Under the pieces are notes generated by a model, which saw only the letters and a list, made by a program, of their open reading frames with translations, had not been told where the DNA came from and did not search any database. 64,000 bases of DNA from Marsupella aquatica. Its lineage: Eukaryota > Marchantiophyta. The position numbers were made by a program, and so were the translations under genes. Positions 1-12,094 of this stretch are shown piece after piece. The first letter of the stretch is position 1. Every line of letters starts with the position of its first letter. Where the stretch lies: NCBI GenBank assembly GCA_973895155.1, contig OZ316892.1:7130001-7194000 (forward strand), in the 5' to 3' direction.

Positions 1-2279
1 CCATGTGATGCCAAGGGAAAAGGCCCCCTGTTGCCAAAGTCACCGCTGGTTTCATGGAGCCCGCAACAGATGCCTTTACCCCACCAGAACATAAAAGATA
101 CCCTGCTAGTGGGGCTACTTAGGCAGCCCCTTTACACAAAAGATCACAGATACCTCACAGGAAAACACTCAGAGCTGCTCATTGGAAAAGAAAGGGAGCA
201 AGTCAGTACTGTCCCGCTCTATCATTTGTAAGATCGAACGAGAGTAAGTCGGTAGTGATTCTTGAGTTTGGAGTGCTTAAAGCTCCACTGTCGCCAAGCA
301 AAATCTGGTGTATCCATGTTACTAAAATAAATCAAAATTGAGTTCAAACAGGTAAAAGAAAGTTCTAATTTGTACTCCCCAAACCTGGTGAACACTGGTG
401 GTTTAAGGTGATTTTACCTGGTGGCTTGCTGTTCTGTTTCTAGCCGTTCCACACGGATGCATAGTATTATCTATCCACGAGACTGGATTAAATTTGTCGT
501 ACTGTTATTTTCTAATCTTGATAAGGAGACCAGAAAACAGCCCAATTAGACCCTAGAGTACGACTACAGTAGTAATGCAAGGTTAGGAATCCCAGACGAA
601 CTGTACAGCGGGCCCCCAGTAACTGCGGTTAGAGCGCCTTGAGAGTTCTTCGTTGTGCGTGCTCGGCCTAGGATAGGTGTGGTGGGGTCCGCGATGACGC
701 ACAGCCTTCCTTCCGTCGATTCCCCATCGACGGCCTCCCTCGATGCCTGGAACGTGTCCTTACTTTTGAATCCCATCACCCGCCGTTGTCCTTTAAATAT
801 TAAAATATTCACCCTCATTGGATGATTATCTATCCGTCGTCGCCCTTTGCCGTAAAAGGGAAGGCCGGCCGGCAGGCCGGGTCTCACAAGGCACGGTGGA
901 TCAAAAATGGACGGTCGCCATTCGCTCCGAGGCAACAGGCCGTGCAATTGCGATTCCTGGCCCGGGCATGCCATTTCGTCGGACACCATTATTAATTAAT
1001 GATGTCCTGCAGCTTAGTCTATTCGGGGAATAGAATACTAAATGAGTCGTGACGTCGAACTTTCACCGGGAAGTGATTTCGCTGGTTATTGCTGACCGTT
1101 GCTTCGCCGGAAAGCCCGTGTTTACCGGTCCACTGCTTGACGGTGCGGAGGACGACAGTAGGCAAGCAAAATCACGACAGCACCCGCCGGGAAATGGAAT
1201 TTTGTGTGCCGTTGTTTGACACAAGAAAGGAACTTCCCGATGGAGCTATTCATGACGTGGGCTCTTGTCATTTGTTGGATTGAAATAAAATTTTGAGCTC
1301 TCGATTTTTTAAATTATAAATATACACGACGGAGTAGTGTATGTGGTCTTTTTCTCAAGGTGTCGTTTTTGATCCGAAAAGTGCTCTGGTGGGAGGTTAT
1401 TTTCTGAATGGCGCCAGGAGTTACAAATAATCATTATTTTTATTTTGGAGCTAGTGGTCTGTAGCACTCTATGCGGTCCCGTGCAGCTATTGTAGCACTA
1501 TACGGTCCCCTGGATGTATGTATGGATGCCTACATGCATGATAGCCACCATAGGATCGATGGGATGGTCTTGCTATCAGGTATCAGGTTCCATGGGCCAC
1601 TTTGGGGAACGATGGATACTCTGGCAGCTCTCTCCCTAGTCGCTTCGACTTTGTATTGAGTGTACGCTTTCTATTATTGCATCGATCTGTTGTATCAATA
1701 GACATCATATGTGATAAAAACTAAAACGTTTTCATATTATTTAAAGAAATATATGTACAACAAATGAAAAAAAGAAATGAAGCCAGGATGTACCACCACA
1801 ATGGAAGCAGGTACGATATTTAGGTGGTCTCTGGGAGTTTTGGGCTTTAGGATGCTCTGATGTCCTAGCTTTCTAATTCTATGGGGGCTGCACAGCAAAC
1901 CCCTTGGTCCATCAGAGCTCCACATTCCAAAAATAAATATTTTATCTTATTTTATTATTTATAAAGCAAAACAGGACATTCCAGTTAAATTTTTTTTGTG
2001 GTTATACAATGTTCTCTTCATAACATGTAGATAGATGGAATAGGTCAAGATTGTTTGTCTATCCTAAGAAATATATCAGGTTAACCACCTTGGCGCATGG
2101 ATTGCAGAGGGTTCCTTCATCCTCCATGTGATCGGGAACCTGGCCTGGCTCAAGAGACTCTGCCCAGACCAGATCCCAAACCAGAAGCCCATCCAAAAGA
2201 CACCCAACCCAACCTGAACATGTCAAGGAAAGCAAGTCAGCCTAATTTGGGATATGGTTTGCTGGAGTGGCAATGAATC
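1..2279. other. Non-coding stretch, no gene recognised
   Basis: I see no open frame here with a recognisable domain and no coherent set of exons. The sequence is AT-rich in parts, for example around 1290-1330 and 1920-2000, with a GC-richer patch at about 600-1000. The short open frames look like chance. It could hold decayed repeats. Confidence 0.5.
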
Positions 2280-2450
2280 TTGTTGCTTCAAACAGGGGAG
2301 TCAAACCCGGAAAGTGGTTTTTGGCCTAACCCACACACCAGCCCTCCCCCACACTTAGGGATAGAGGAGGGCTTGAACCTGAGACCAGAGTGAAGAATTT
2401 TTGGTCTATAACTGAGTTGGGACAGGTCATGGTGCTGAAAAATGAGTGAA
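2280..2450 (-). repeat. tRNA-derived SINE-like element
   Basis: Read on the minus strand, this stretch has a D-arm-like segment (CAACTCAGTTATAG). About 35 bases later it has a good RNA polymerase III B-box match (AGGTTCAAGCCC). A G/T-rich body with GTGTGTGGGTTAGG follows. This order resembles the Au-type SINEs of plants. The plus-strand element at about 31.20-31.44 kb has a similar body. I saw no clear target duplication, so the ends are approximate. Confidence 0.45.
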
Positions 2451-2482
2451 ATTTGGTGCACAATAAGAGAAGGATGCACAAA

Positions 2483-2720
2483 GCAAGTGGTAAGCTCAGG
2501 GGTCTCACTATTTGGGGCCCCTTCACATCACCTGGGTTCAAGCACACTCTCAAACTAATGAATCAGAAGTTTTTTTGGGGAATTGTTTTACCCCTATTAA
2601 TTCAGACAATTCTTGGATATTCCAAAATTTGGTTTTTAGGACCCGATCTTTCCTTATAAGTTTCAACAAATATTTGTAAATATTTATTTAAAAGACCAAT
2701 AAAATGACACTGCAGGGGCG
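2483..2720 (+). repeat. Dispersed SINE-like repeat, copy 1
   Basis: The head has an A-box-like TAAGCTCAGGGG and, about 35 bases later, a B-box-like GGGTTCAAGCA. The rest is AT-rich. The order of blocks is shared with 32.18-32.45 kb: a GGGGTCTCACTAT-type head, ACCCCTAT, AATATTC, an AAAATTGG-like block, TTCTTATAAGT and finally CCAATAAAATGA. The two copies are diverged, which points to an old dispersed family. Confidence 0.5.
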
Positions 2721-2807
2721 AGGTTTGCACTTCTGGAAAATCTATGTCTGTAGAAATACATATATCGTTATCTTTATCAAAAATAATTAGTGCAAGTACA
2801 GTAGTTA

Positions 2808-3080
2808 GTTAATATCTCACTAATCGGGGGCAAGGATTAAAATATACCCATACATAGTATGCATTGGAGCAGTGTACTTCCTCCAAACCAAACCGAACTT
2901 GGGCTGGCAGGACGGATCTCGCCCAGATCGGATAGCAGCCGGTTAATGTCTCACTAATCAGAGGCAAGGATTAAAGTCTAACCATACACAGTATGGATTG
3001 GAGCAGATTACTTCCTCTGAACCAAAACCAAACCGAACTTGTGCTGGCAGGAGGGACCTCGTCCAGATGACCAGATCGCC
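2808..3080. repeat. Tandem duplication, about 134-bp unit
   Basis: Two adjacent diverged copies start at 2808 and 2942. Shared blocks in order are GTTAATRTCTCACTAATC, GGCAAGGATTAAA, a CATACRYAGTATG block, TTGGAGCAG, CTTCCTC and CCGAACTTG. It lies upstream of the Alfin1-like gene. Confidence 0.75.
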
Positions 3081-3241
3081 TTACCGAACCAAAACAACCA
3101 ACCAAAACATGCCCGAGCCGACCTTCGCGTGACCCACTCCCAACTCACCGAACGCAGCAGCCTGTCTCGGGGCGTGGTGTGCGCTGCCGGAGCTAACCAC
3201 AGTAGTGCTCGCATGGATCCCGCTGGGTCAAGAGTAGCGAA

Positions 3242-3244
<3 letters not shown>

Positions 3245-3281
<37 letters not shown>
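3245..3281. repeat. (GA)n microsatellite
   Basis: A pure AG dinucleotide run of about 37 bases, roughly 1 kb upstream of the Alfin1-like start codon. GA/CT runs are common near plant promoters and 5' leaders, so it could lie in the promoter or leader. The transcription start cannot be placed from sequence alone. Confidence 0.9.
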
Positions 3282-3288
<7 letters not shown>

Positions 3289-4284
3289 TGTGGGGGACGT
3301 TCGCTTTTGAGGTGCTCCTACGGTACCGCGCTGCTTTCCTTGAGGTCAAAATTAATAATATGAAGGAAAGAGAGCTTTCCTTTCAGCTTGAGCAGGAGGC
3401 TTGCGGCTCGGTGATTGCGGCTCTCGCCCGGGCACCACCACCGTCTCTTGCGGTCGTCTGTTTTGTGGGTCAGGGAGGAGGAGGAAGAAGAAGAGACGAG
3501 GCTCTGTTCTATAGGAGTAGTGTGGGTCTGGTCTGGTCTGGTGGCTGGCTAAGAGCTGGGTGGTGGGTGCTGGGAGAGTTGTGTATGTGTGTTTGACGAC
3601 CGAGCCGAACACGGTGCTCTGCTTGTTTTAAGTAGGGTACGCAGCTGCGAGGTTGGCTTTTCCCCCGCCTTTCTAAACGATATCGACGCTCGAGTCTGGC
3701 TGGTTGGCTGGGCTATCTACAGGTTTTCGGTTTACAGTTTAGACGCGCGTGAGGGGTGTAGTGAGTAGTGAGGAGTGTGTAGTGTGTCGGGCTGTGTCGC
3801 AGTTCAGCTGTGAGAGTCTGATTGCGGTCGTCCGTTTCCGCTCTCTTTTTCTCGAGTTGGGTGGTGGGTGTGGGTCTGGATTGTGGCCAGTTCCCGATCG
3901 AAGCTGGGGAGGTTGTCGAGCGCGAGAGAGGTTCGATTGGGTTTTGGTGTTGGTCAAGGTGTGAGTGAAGAGAAGGAGAAGTCGCAGGCTAGCGACGTGG
4001 CTACGAAAAAGAGGTTGGGTACTGGTGGAGTAGGGCAGAGGACGGGGAGAAGGGATTTCAAGATGCGCAGCCGCCTGCTGGCGAGCTTTAGTGTGAGGAG
4101 AGGTCTTGCGAGCGATTGCCGTGGCGTGAGCTTTCTCTCGACCGAATTCGAGGTTTCAATCTTGAAGAGAGTGTAGGCCTTTAGGTCGTGCACAGGGAGG
4201 CGGGAGTGTAGGTGTTTACCGTGCGGAGAGTTGTTTGAGCCGACTTTTTTTTGGTAGTTTCTGGTTTGGAGAGTTTTGAGGGCA
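3282..4284 (+). promoter_or_regulatory. Probable promoter and 5' leader of the Alfin1-like gene
   Basis: This interval lies between the GA run and the first coding ATG at 4285. It is G- and T-rich and holds no recognisable protein. I could not pick a TATA box or transcription start with confidence. It is assigned by position only. Confidence 0.4.
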
Positions 4285-6476
4285 ATGGAGGGAGGGTCGA
4301 TGTCCACTGACCCTCGGACTGTCGAAGAAGTGTTCAAGGATTTCAAGGGCCGGCGAGCAGGAATGCTCAAGGCTCTGACGTCGGGTAAGTTTGGACGCGG
4401 AAGCGTTTTTTCTCCTCTAATCTCTTCCGGGAAGTTTGTCTCAACTCCCTCGTCGTATCTTCCCTAGGCAGAGGTAGGACTCCTATGCTTGCAGTGTCAC
4501 AACTGCAAGATGCATGCGGTTGATGTGATGGTTGTGGTCGCTGATCCGCCCCCATCAGTGCTCACAGCTTGCTTTGCCGCGGTGCGCGGCCTCCTAGCCG
4601 CATCTGAAGCTCGTAACCTTGGCTGCTGTAATTCATCCGCGATGTTGTCGAACGGATGGTAGTGTTGTGGTCGTTACTGATTGCGTTTGTTTTGTTGTCG
4701 TCGCGGAGTTTCAGTGTCTTGTCTTCGTTCGGGGAACTCACACTGTGTCTCCGTTGTTGGTTCCGTACAGACGTCGAGGAATTTTTCCTACAGTGCGATC
4801 CAGGTGGGCACTCTTATCGACGATGCTTGTCGTCCTCGTTGGTCGGTGCGGTATCTTGCGTGCGTGGGTTTGTGGAAGTTTTTGTTGTCTGGTGCTGTGT
4901 CCTTTTGATGCAGAGTGCGTGTTCTTTCGGGCTTTCGTCGCTTTCGAACGATGTGCTGACAATGCATTTGGCTGCAGAGAAAGAGAATCTGTGTTTGTAT
5001 GGCTTCCCCGACGAAGCTTGGGAAGTAAACCTTCCCTCAGAGGAGGTTCCGCCGGAACTTCCCGAGCCTGCTCTTGGAATAAACTTTGCCAGAGATGGCA
5101 TGCTCCGTAAAGATTGGCTCTCACTTGTAGCTGTCCACAGTGATGCGTGGCTTCTTGCTGTTTCGTATTTTTACGGCGCGCGACTTGATAAAAATGAAAG
5201 GTTAGCATTGAACCGACCCCTCGGTGTTACCAAGTGTGAGTGTGCGGGTGTTGAATTTGGTCTTCTGGATGAAGTGGGAAGGGTAGCACTTTCTGGCAAT
5301 GCCTCGATTGCTCCCGAGTCCCTTCTCGATTCCGCTCCCGCGACAGTCCCTACCGGCCGAAGCGTGTGATTTAATAGTTTTAGTGTATTTGCGTTCACAC
5401 GTTGTACGAACTGATTTTGAGCATTTAGTAACCTTTCCGGCAGTTGACAGGCATTCGTGCATTTACTACTTGTCTATCGGTGGTCGAGTTTTGACTGTAC
5501 TGTGCTCTTTGTTTCGGGTAATTGGGGCTTTGGTTTCGTTGTCGTATTCTCACGATTTGCGCGTCGTGTCTCGTAACGGAAGTCAGTTTTATCCTTTAAG
5601 AGAACGATCTTGGCCTTTCTCTTTGATTTTTTGGCGTAAATTCCCCGTGAGCGATTGATTTGCTAACATTGCTTTGCGTATGTTGCTTGTCCAGGAAACG
5701 CCTTTTCAATATGATCAATGAGCTGCCGACGGTATTTGACGTAGTTACTGGAAAGAAGCCCGTTAAAGAGAAAACCAGCGTAAATAACAGCGGAGGAAAC
5801 AAAGCAAAATCAACTGGTTCGAAAATGGTAAGTCGAGACTCGCTGATGATGCTAACATTTTTACGGATCATCCTAGTGTGGGTTGGGTGTAATTTTGAAT
5901 TTCGCGCGGGAAGAATCCGATTCTGATATGGAGTTACATTCTCGATGGCTGTTGCGAGTGGTAATTATTCGTGGTTTCCTTGTGCATTGTGTGGTACGAC
6001 ATCCATGAGTCAGTTTTCTAAGTCCCTCGTTACCTTAGGCGTGAATTCTACGAGATTTTCCTCGAAAGACTTTACTATGTCCAAGGGAACTGGGCTAATT
6101 TTCCAGTCGCTTGTTTCAAGGCTGAGGAGTTTTACATGTCTCCTGGCTTCAGTCGTGTTCTGAACGAATTTTGCACTGACCGTCCTTGATGCGTCCTTTG
6201 CAGGGGCGTGCTTCAGAGGTCCAGGCGAAACCGTCGAAACCCGCGCCACCTCCCCCGAAGGAGGAAGAAGAGACGCTGGAAGATGACGACGAGGAGCACG
6301 GTGATACATTTTGTGGTAGCTGTGGGGGGAATTACACAGCTGACGAATTTTGGATTGGATGTGACAGCTGTGAGAAGTGGTTCCACGGCAAGTGTGTGAA
6401 GATTACACCTGCGAGAGCGGAGCACATAAAACACTACAAATGTCCATCGTGCAGCAACAAAAGGGCTCGTACGTAA
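4285..6476 (+). CDS. Alfin1-like PHD-finger protein (5 exons)
   Basis: The exons are 4285-4384, 4771-4803, 4978-5200, 5695-5827 and 6204-6476. All introns are GT-AG and phases are consistent, giving 253 residues, the usual Alfin1-like length. The N-terminal domain opens with [21 protein letters not shown] and continues through [43 protein letters not shown] and [18 protein letters not shown]. An acidic linker leads to a C-terminal PHD finger ([34 protein letters not shown]) with a C4HC3 ligand pattern. Family knowledge: these are nuclear proteins that bind H3K4me3 and act in chromatin regulation and stress or root development. Exon 2 is a 33-base microexon. The start ATG has a family-like MEGG context. 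Confidence 0.95.
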
Positions 6477-9465
6477 TGGAATTGGGCTGCAGTCATTTTG
6501 TAGCATTAGGGGCGGCGCCCTCTCGCAAGTACCCTTGCATTGATAAATATTGGTTTTGCCTCTACCAGTTGCAGGCAGAAAGTGGGGTACTCTATTTTCT
6601 ACAGACGTTTCTCATTGATTTTGGGAGGGAGGGAGGGAGGGCTGGCAGCCATTACCGTCCGTAGTGTAGCATAGGCAATATGGAAGGAGCTGTCCAGCTC
6701 GAGTAGTGGCCCTGATTCTGTCATCTTTGTTAGTCAGGGCACTAGGCTGTCTCACGGTTCCTCTGAAAGACTGCTTGTGTGCATTTTATCTGCACACTTG
6801 GAAGTTTTACGAAGTTAGTAGATTTTTCCCGAAAACATCTTGACTTACATTTGCATCAGATGGTAGTGGTATCGTTCACTGTATTTCCGCCTTCCTTTCA
6901 TATTTTGCCTCGTATTCAAAAAGGCATACTGGAGGAGAGCAGAGTGCTTGTAAGCTGAGTCATGCTGTGCTACTATTCTGTGCAGCCTCATGACCAACTA
7001 TGACGGGGCTTGTGTGGCTGCCTGCATGGGAATTCAGCTGGGTGGATTTGCATTCCACACAGGATCCGACCCTTAGCCGTCAGGGACATATGCAAAACGG
7101 TGACTAAAATTGGGCAAGGCACCTTTCTGGATTGGCGGACTGATCATTCATGTCAGTATACTGGATTTCCACTGTCAAACAGTGGCCTTTGTTAAGTACC
7201 ACTTCAGCTGTGCTCTTTCTGTGCATGCCGTTTCTTGGTACGTGCTCACGAATCATAATCTGTCGGGGCCTACATCTGCAGAGCTGACAGACCAATTGAG
7301 AGAATTCAATTATCAATTGCTTTCGTGAAGCCGTGCTGAATCCTCTCGTCACGAGTTTTATACACCGTGATTGATTGTGTTGACCATTCACGTTTTCCGC
7401 CTACTGTGCTGATCGGAAGTACCGAGTTGCTGTCGTATTGGAGCTGCTCACCGGCTCGTACTCCATACACTGGTCGGACATCACCAAAGTGAATGAAATA
7501 ATGATCTGTGCGTGCGGCTCCTGCTTAGATGACGATATAGCTCGTAACAGAGAAGTGATCCGTACTTGACGCCACTCGAAATTGGTGGCGTAGTAGTTCG
7601 TGTCTAAGTAGGTAGTAAGTCTGATGGTGTGAGTTTTTTGTAAACGCTGGACTCGAGAACTCACAACGATGAAAGCTACTGTAGGTCTGACTCAGAGAAT
7701 TTTAACTCTGGGCGTTTTGTGGCCTTTGAGGTATCTGTTCCTCAAACTAGAGTCGCCTTAGGAAGTTAGAATATGGTTGTTCTCAATTGTGATGAAAGAA
7801 ATTGCTGGGGTTGCCTCCCGTTTAATGTAATTGTCAGGTGCTTTGTCTCTTTCTCGGCTCGTTTGGGCCGCGTGTCACATTCACGTAATAGGGTAGCAAT
7901 GGCTGTAATTGACCGCGCTAGGTTTCGTTGAATGACCTCGAATTTCGCCTCTGGGAGGCTACCTCGGCGGAATCGTCTCCCTTTCGGTACCAAGCTTCAC
8001 CGTAGCTCTTGCATTGGTCGGCTCGAACATATTCAATGTATCTTTTCCCGTATGAAATGTTCAACACGAGCTTCTGTCAAATGCGCACTTAGCGGATCGT
8101 CTTCACGCCGCGGACGGAAGACTTGCGCCAACTATAGGTGCGAAACTTGAGGCGGACTAAGCGATTTGCTCCTAGCGTCTGAGCATTTTTGGCGCCAGCC
8201 AAGTTCCCTTCTCGAAGAAGATGAAGTACACCCGCATCTACATCTGAACAGCCCGGCAGCGGTTGGCCAAGCAACCTCTCATATCTGGCGACTGAGTTCT
8301 GTAGCTTTGACTTTGGCAGCTGCAAGAGTTTTACCTTTGGCAATTCACAGGTTTCGCTGACGCTCATTTTCCGTCACTCTTATCCTACCGTGTCGAACGG
8401 GATTCAGCCTGATCAAATGCAATGAAGCACAATCCTCAGAACCATAAAGTGAAGCAAACACCGAAGTACCCCGCTCACATGGCCGAGTGGGCGGTTTCTT
8501 CTTCTCAGCTTGTACATGTCTTGAGACTAATGTCGGAGACTAATGTCGGAGACAAATGCAAATGCTTATTACTTTCTGTCTTGAATTTGTACGAAATTGT
8601 TGCCTCCCTAATGCGCCACCTTCTAATATTCTTCGTCGTTCAACAGGAGCACATCAAGACGGCCCTCGATAGACTACAGGGGCCAACGTAGTTCTACCGG
8701 CTCTGAGCAGCGCGATTCTTAATTTTTCTCCCCAAGAACTGACCGAGTATGGTAGGTTTCATAGAAGGTCATCATGAAGTTCGCTTTCCGGAGTTGTGTG
8801 GGAGAGGGGTAGGGTCACTCTTCGTCATCCCATCGACTCCATCGATGCTGCTGCGTCCACACATCAAACACATTGGTATGTTCGATAATGCACCTTCACA
8901 GGGAAAGAATAAAGCGCCTAGAGCTTGAGACTAGATTTCACCAGTCTCCCTCCTTCTGCGATCCTCGCTGCGTTCACACCTCTGCAATCTTCTCGCCGTA
9001 TCCCGTTTCGTTCTGTTCTGTTTTGTCTTCGGTTCGGTTCGGTTCGGTTCTGTTCTGTCTCATCTCATCTCATCTCATCGTCCGCTTTCCTCTGGGAATG
9101 TTCAGCTGGAGCTCTGCGCCACACTCCAATCACATAGGCTTGTTTCGGAACTGTTCCTTCGCAGGAAAAAGAATGCGGCTCCTGAAGCGGAGACTCGAAT
9201 TCTCAGCAATCTTCCCCACAAACAAATCCTCTGATCTCAACCCCTACTGCACTCTTTTTGGTCTACTCCCATTTCCTTTAGTTCAGTCCCGTCTCATCCC
9301 ACCGTTCACTTTCCCCATATCGTCTCAGCTGCAGCTATGCACCACTTCCCCCTGGAAATCGTCTCAGCTGCAAACAGCTATGCACTGCAAGAACATCGTC
9401 TTCCGAAACCTTGGGCTTCAGCAATTCTCAACGGACTGTTCGATCTGACCAGACTCCACTACGTA
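6477..9465. other. 3' flank and intergenic region, no gene recognised
   Basis: The first few hundred bases probably include the 3' UTR of the Alfin1-like gene. Beyond that I found no conserved coding segment on either strand. Around 9030-9080 there are short tandem pentamers, (TTCGG)n followed by (TCTCA)n. The segment near 9290-9400 resembles 10850-10920, with shared CCGTTCACTTTCC and GCACTGCAAGAA blocks, so repeats are decaying here. Confidence 0.5.
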
Positions 9466-9467
9466 TA

Positions 9468-9738
9468 GGGTAATGTAGGTCTGGGCGCATGGTTACAAGG
9501 CTGTAACCCTGCGTCCGGAATATGAAAAGAAACTGACTGGCGGCAGCCGGGAAGCTTCTTTGAATATTGCGGACTCAGGGTTACAGCCTATAACCCCAGC
9601 CCTGCCTTGCATTAGCCTACATAACTCCTGCAAGAAACTGACTGGCGGCAGCCGGGAAGCTTCTTTGAATATTGCGGACTCAGGGTTACAGCCTATAACC
9701 CCAGCCCTGCCTTGCATTAGCCTACATAACTCCTGCCC
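9468..9738. repeat. 105-bp tandem duplication in a dispersed repeat
   Basis: Two nearly identical 105-base copies occupy 9527-9631 and 9632-9736. The head (9468-9526) contains an inverted repeat, GGTTAC/GTAACC. A related single copy lies at about 48.06-48.24 kb. It shares TAGGGTAATG at the head, GGTTAC with a nearby TAA, CCTG block, and CTGACTGGCG further in. The unit is divisible by three, so it stays open in frame, but no protein family is recognised. Confidence 0.8.
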
Positions 9739-9959
9739 GGAAAGAGGTTACCGGCTCAACTTTTCAGGACACCAGATTATGACTATAGCAGGCCCCTGTC
9801 TTCTCCTGACAGGATTTACAGCGTCTCAAGTATGTCAATTTCTCAGCTTTGACAGTGCCCAAGACTATTGCAGGTCGGGGCAACAGTCATGACCGGTTGG
9901 GAATTGAATCTCAGGCCTGACCAGTCAAACCTAGAACCGTAAGAGGTCCAAGGTCCCGC

Positions 9960-10255
9960 ATTTCGAAGGAAACCCAATCCCATACCCTCAAAGGTACAAT
10001 AAGGCGATAATTTATCCCAATCCCATACCCTCAACAAGGTACAATAGGGTGATAATTTATCTGGTACTGAACTATAAGTGGGGCTGTATGCGGCGATAAT
10101 TTACCCCAATCCAATACCCTCAACAAGGTACAATGGGGCGATAATTTATCTGGTACTGCACTATAAGTGGGGCTGTATGCGAGATAATTTAACAAGGTAG
10201 AATAGGGGATAATTTATCTGGTACTGAACTATAAGTGGGGCTGTATGCGAGAGTA
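9960..10255. repeat. Composite tandem array (GATAATTTATC units)
   Basis: Repeated blocks occur in variable order and spacing: CCCAATCCCATACCCTCAA, AAGGTACAATRGGG, GATAATTTAYC, CTGGTACTG and CTATAAGTGGGGCTGTATGCG. Units recur at about 9989, 10035, 10127 and 10194. This is a small minisatellite with partial units. Confidence 0.8.
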
Positions 10256-10711
10256 TTCCTTCGAGGGATCTCTTATGATTCCAGGCACGATAGGACGGGT
10301 CTCACATTCAACACCTGAGCAGTCATGACCGTTGCCTCGACTGGAACTTTCATGGGTGCGACCAAAGCGCAGAAATGAAATAGATATATTTGAGCCCTAC
10401 TAGGGCGTCTCAAATGTTGAAAAAAACCCATCTCACGGGAATCTTGCAATGCACTCGGGCACACTGAAACTGTGTATAGCCAGGTAGTGATATTTTTGGG
10501 TTTTCAGATTTGAGAGGGGTTGTGGCAATGTGTGTGTCAATCCCAAGGTAAATCAACAACCAACACACTCAAATTGGGTATTCTCCTTATAGGAGTCAGC
10601 CCTCAGACACTAATCTTGGATGTGACTAGTGGGGCCTCACATTAGGTGCCCGGCCAGTAGTTTCTGCTGCCCCCGAGTGACACCACTCCTAGACAAGCTG
10701 ACCTACAAAAT

Positions 10712-10815
10712 TTATTTTATTTGATTAATTGTATTTAAAACTCAGCAAAAATTATTTTATTTGATTAATTGTATTTAAAACTCAGCAAAACTCATTATAT
10801 TTGATCAATTGTATT
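10712..10815. repeat. 40-bp AT-rich tandem repeat
   Basis: Two near-identical 40-base units carry TTATTTTATTTGATTAATTG and then TATTTAAAACTCAGCA. They start at 10712 and 10752. A degenerate third unit follows near 10792. Confidence 0.8.
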
Positions 10816-10943
10816 TTGAAACGCCGTACTAGATTCACTCACCTAGGACAGAACTGTCTCATCCGGTTCACTTTCCTTTCGAAATCTTCTCGCGGGCAGC
10901 TCTGCACTGCAAGAAGATCTAGTATCCAGCAACTCAACGGACG

Positions 10944-11105
10944 GTCCGATCTGAATACTAGATTTATACATCTACGACAGAACTAGATAACTATGACGGC
11001 AGGTTCGCGTATGGTACTAGCACCGTCCGATCTGAATACTAGATTTATACATCTACGACAGAAATGGATAGCTATGACGGCAGGTTCGCGTACGGGACCA
11101 GCACC
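10944..11105. repeat. 81-bp tandem duplication
   Basis: Two copies occupy 10944-11024 and 11025-11105. Each begins GTCCGATCTGAATACTAG and contains TTATACATCTACGACAGAA and GACGGCAGGTTCGCGTA. The unit is 27 codons long and stays open across both copies, but I recognise no protein family. Confidence 0.85.
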
Positions 11106-12089
11106 GTCGATGCTAGACAGCCCCACCGTAGATGCAAGCAGATCCTCGACTCGTGGGCGCGGCGTGGGTCCCTCTCTTCTCCCATCCTTTCTTTCGCCTA
11201 TATCCGAATCCCCGCACTTTAATTTCCCCTTGCTTTATCGCTACGCGACTACCTGGGTGGGGGTGCCCGACCCAGACGGTGCTCTCCCTATCATTGTGCG
11301 GGGCCCCCCTCTTGAGTGCTTGAGTACAGGATTTGCATTCTCCCTCCGCCCTATAATAATAACTGCAATAGTGTAGGGACTACCCGGACATCAAGTGTTT
11401 GCCCTGGCAGCCCTGCAATAGGGTAGCGATCATTGGGATATAAAGTCTTATTTAAAGAAAGGAAATAATTATTACAAATTTACCTTCTCAAAGTTCGTGC
11501 GGAATCTAAATAATTATTAAAAATTTAAACACTAGTGATAATCCTGGATGGTCTCCAGGTTTGCCACATTTCTCACTAAGGCGCAAAACCTGGATTTGGC
11601 GAAATACCTTTTGATTACATTGCCAATAACGATGCTCAAATTGATAGTAATGACATGGTTTTTTTCAGTATTTACAAATATGGTATAATTTTATATAAAG
11701 ATGCTCAAATTGATAGTAATGCCATGGGTTTTTTTTCTCTTTCTAAATTTACAACTATGGTATAATTTGTATAAAGATGACAAATTCAACAACCTAGCCA
11801 AGGCGAGAATATATGAAAACCATGATTTGCAACCCATACTCTAGCTCATAGAGTTTAGATATTTTTGTGAAACTAGAGTAAAAATTTCCCATGCATATTC
11901 ACAAACTGATCTGTCAGGGTTTTACAAGCCACTCTTTCACAAGAGGAGGAGGCTTAGCAGCTCCATATCCTGGGATTCTATTCTACCATTTTGCACTAGA
12001 GATCATTGGAGTTCTTTACCCTAGCTTTGACTGGTTTCTACGGGCTTGTGCATTCCTTTGTATGGAGCGGAGGCCATATTCCCCTGTTA
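11106..12089. other. Flank of the retrotransposon with a 69-bp tandem repeat
   Basis: No gene is seen. At about 11631 and 11700 two units start with ATGCTCAAATTGATAGTAATG and end in TATGGTATAATTT, giving a 69-base period. The rest is AT-rich. The segment ending at 12094 and the one starting at 18792 form the original insertion site of the copia element. Confidence 0.55.
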
Positions 12090-12094
12090 GTACT

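Noticed and set aside
3039-3596. Long open frame on the plus strand across the GA microsatellite
   Set aside because: It opens because of the repeat (Arg-Glu alternation) and has no family similarity. It fits the upstream region of the Alfin1-like gene.
4619-5369. Overlapping long frames around the Alfin1-like exons 2-3
   Set aside because: They run through introns. Only the 4771-4803 and 4978-5200 parts match the family.
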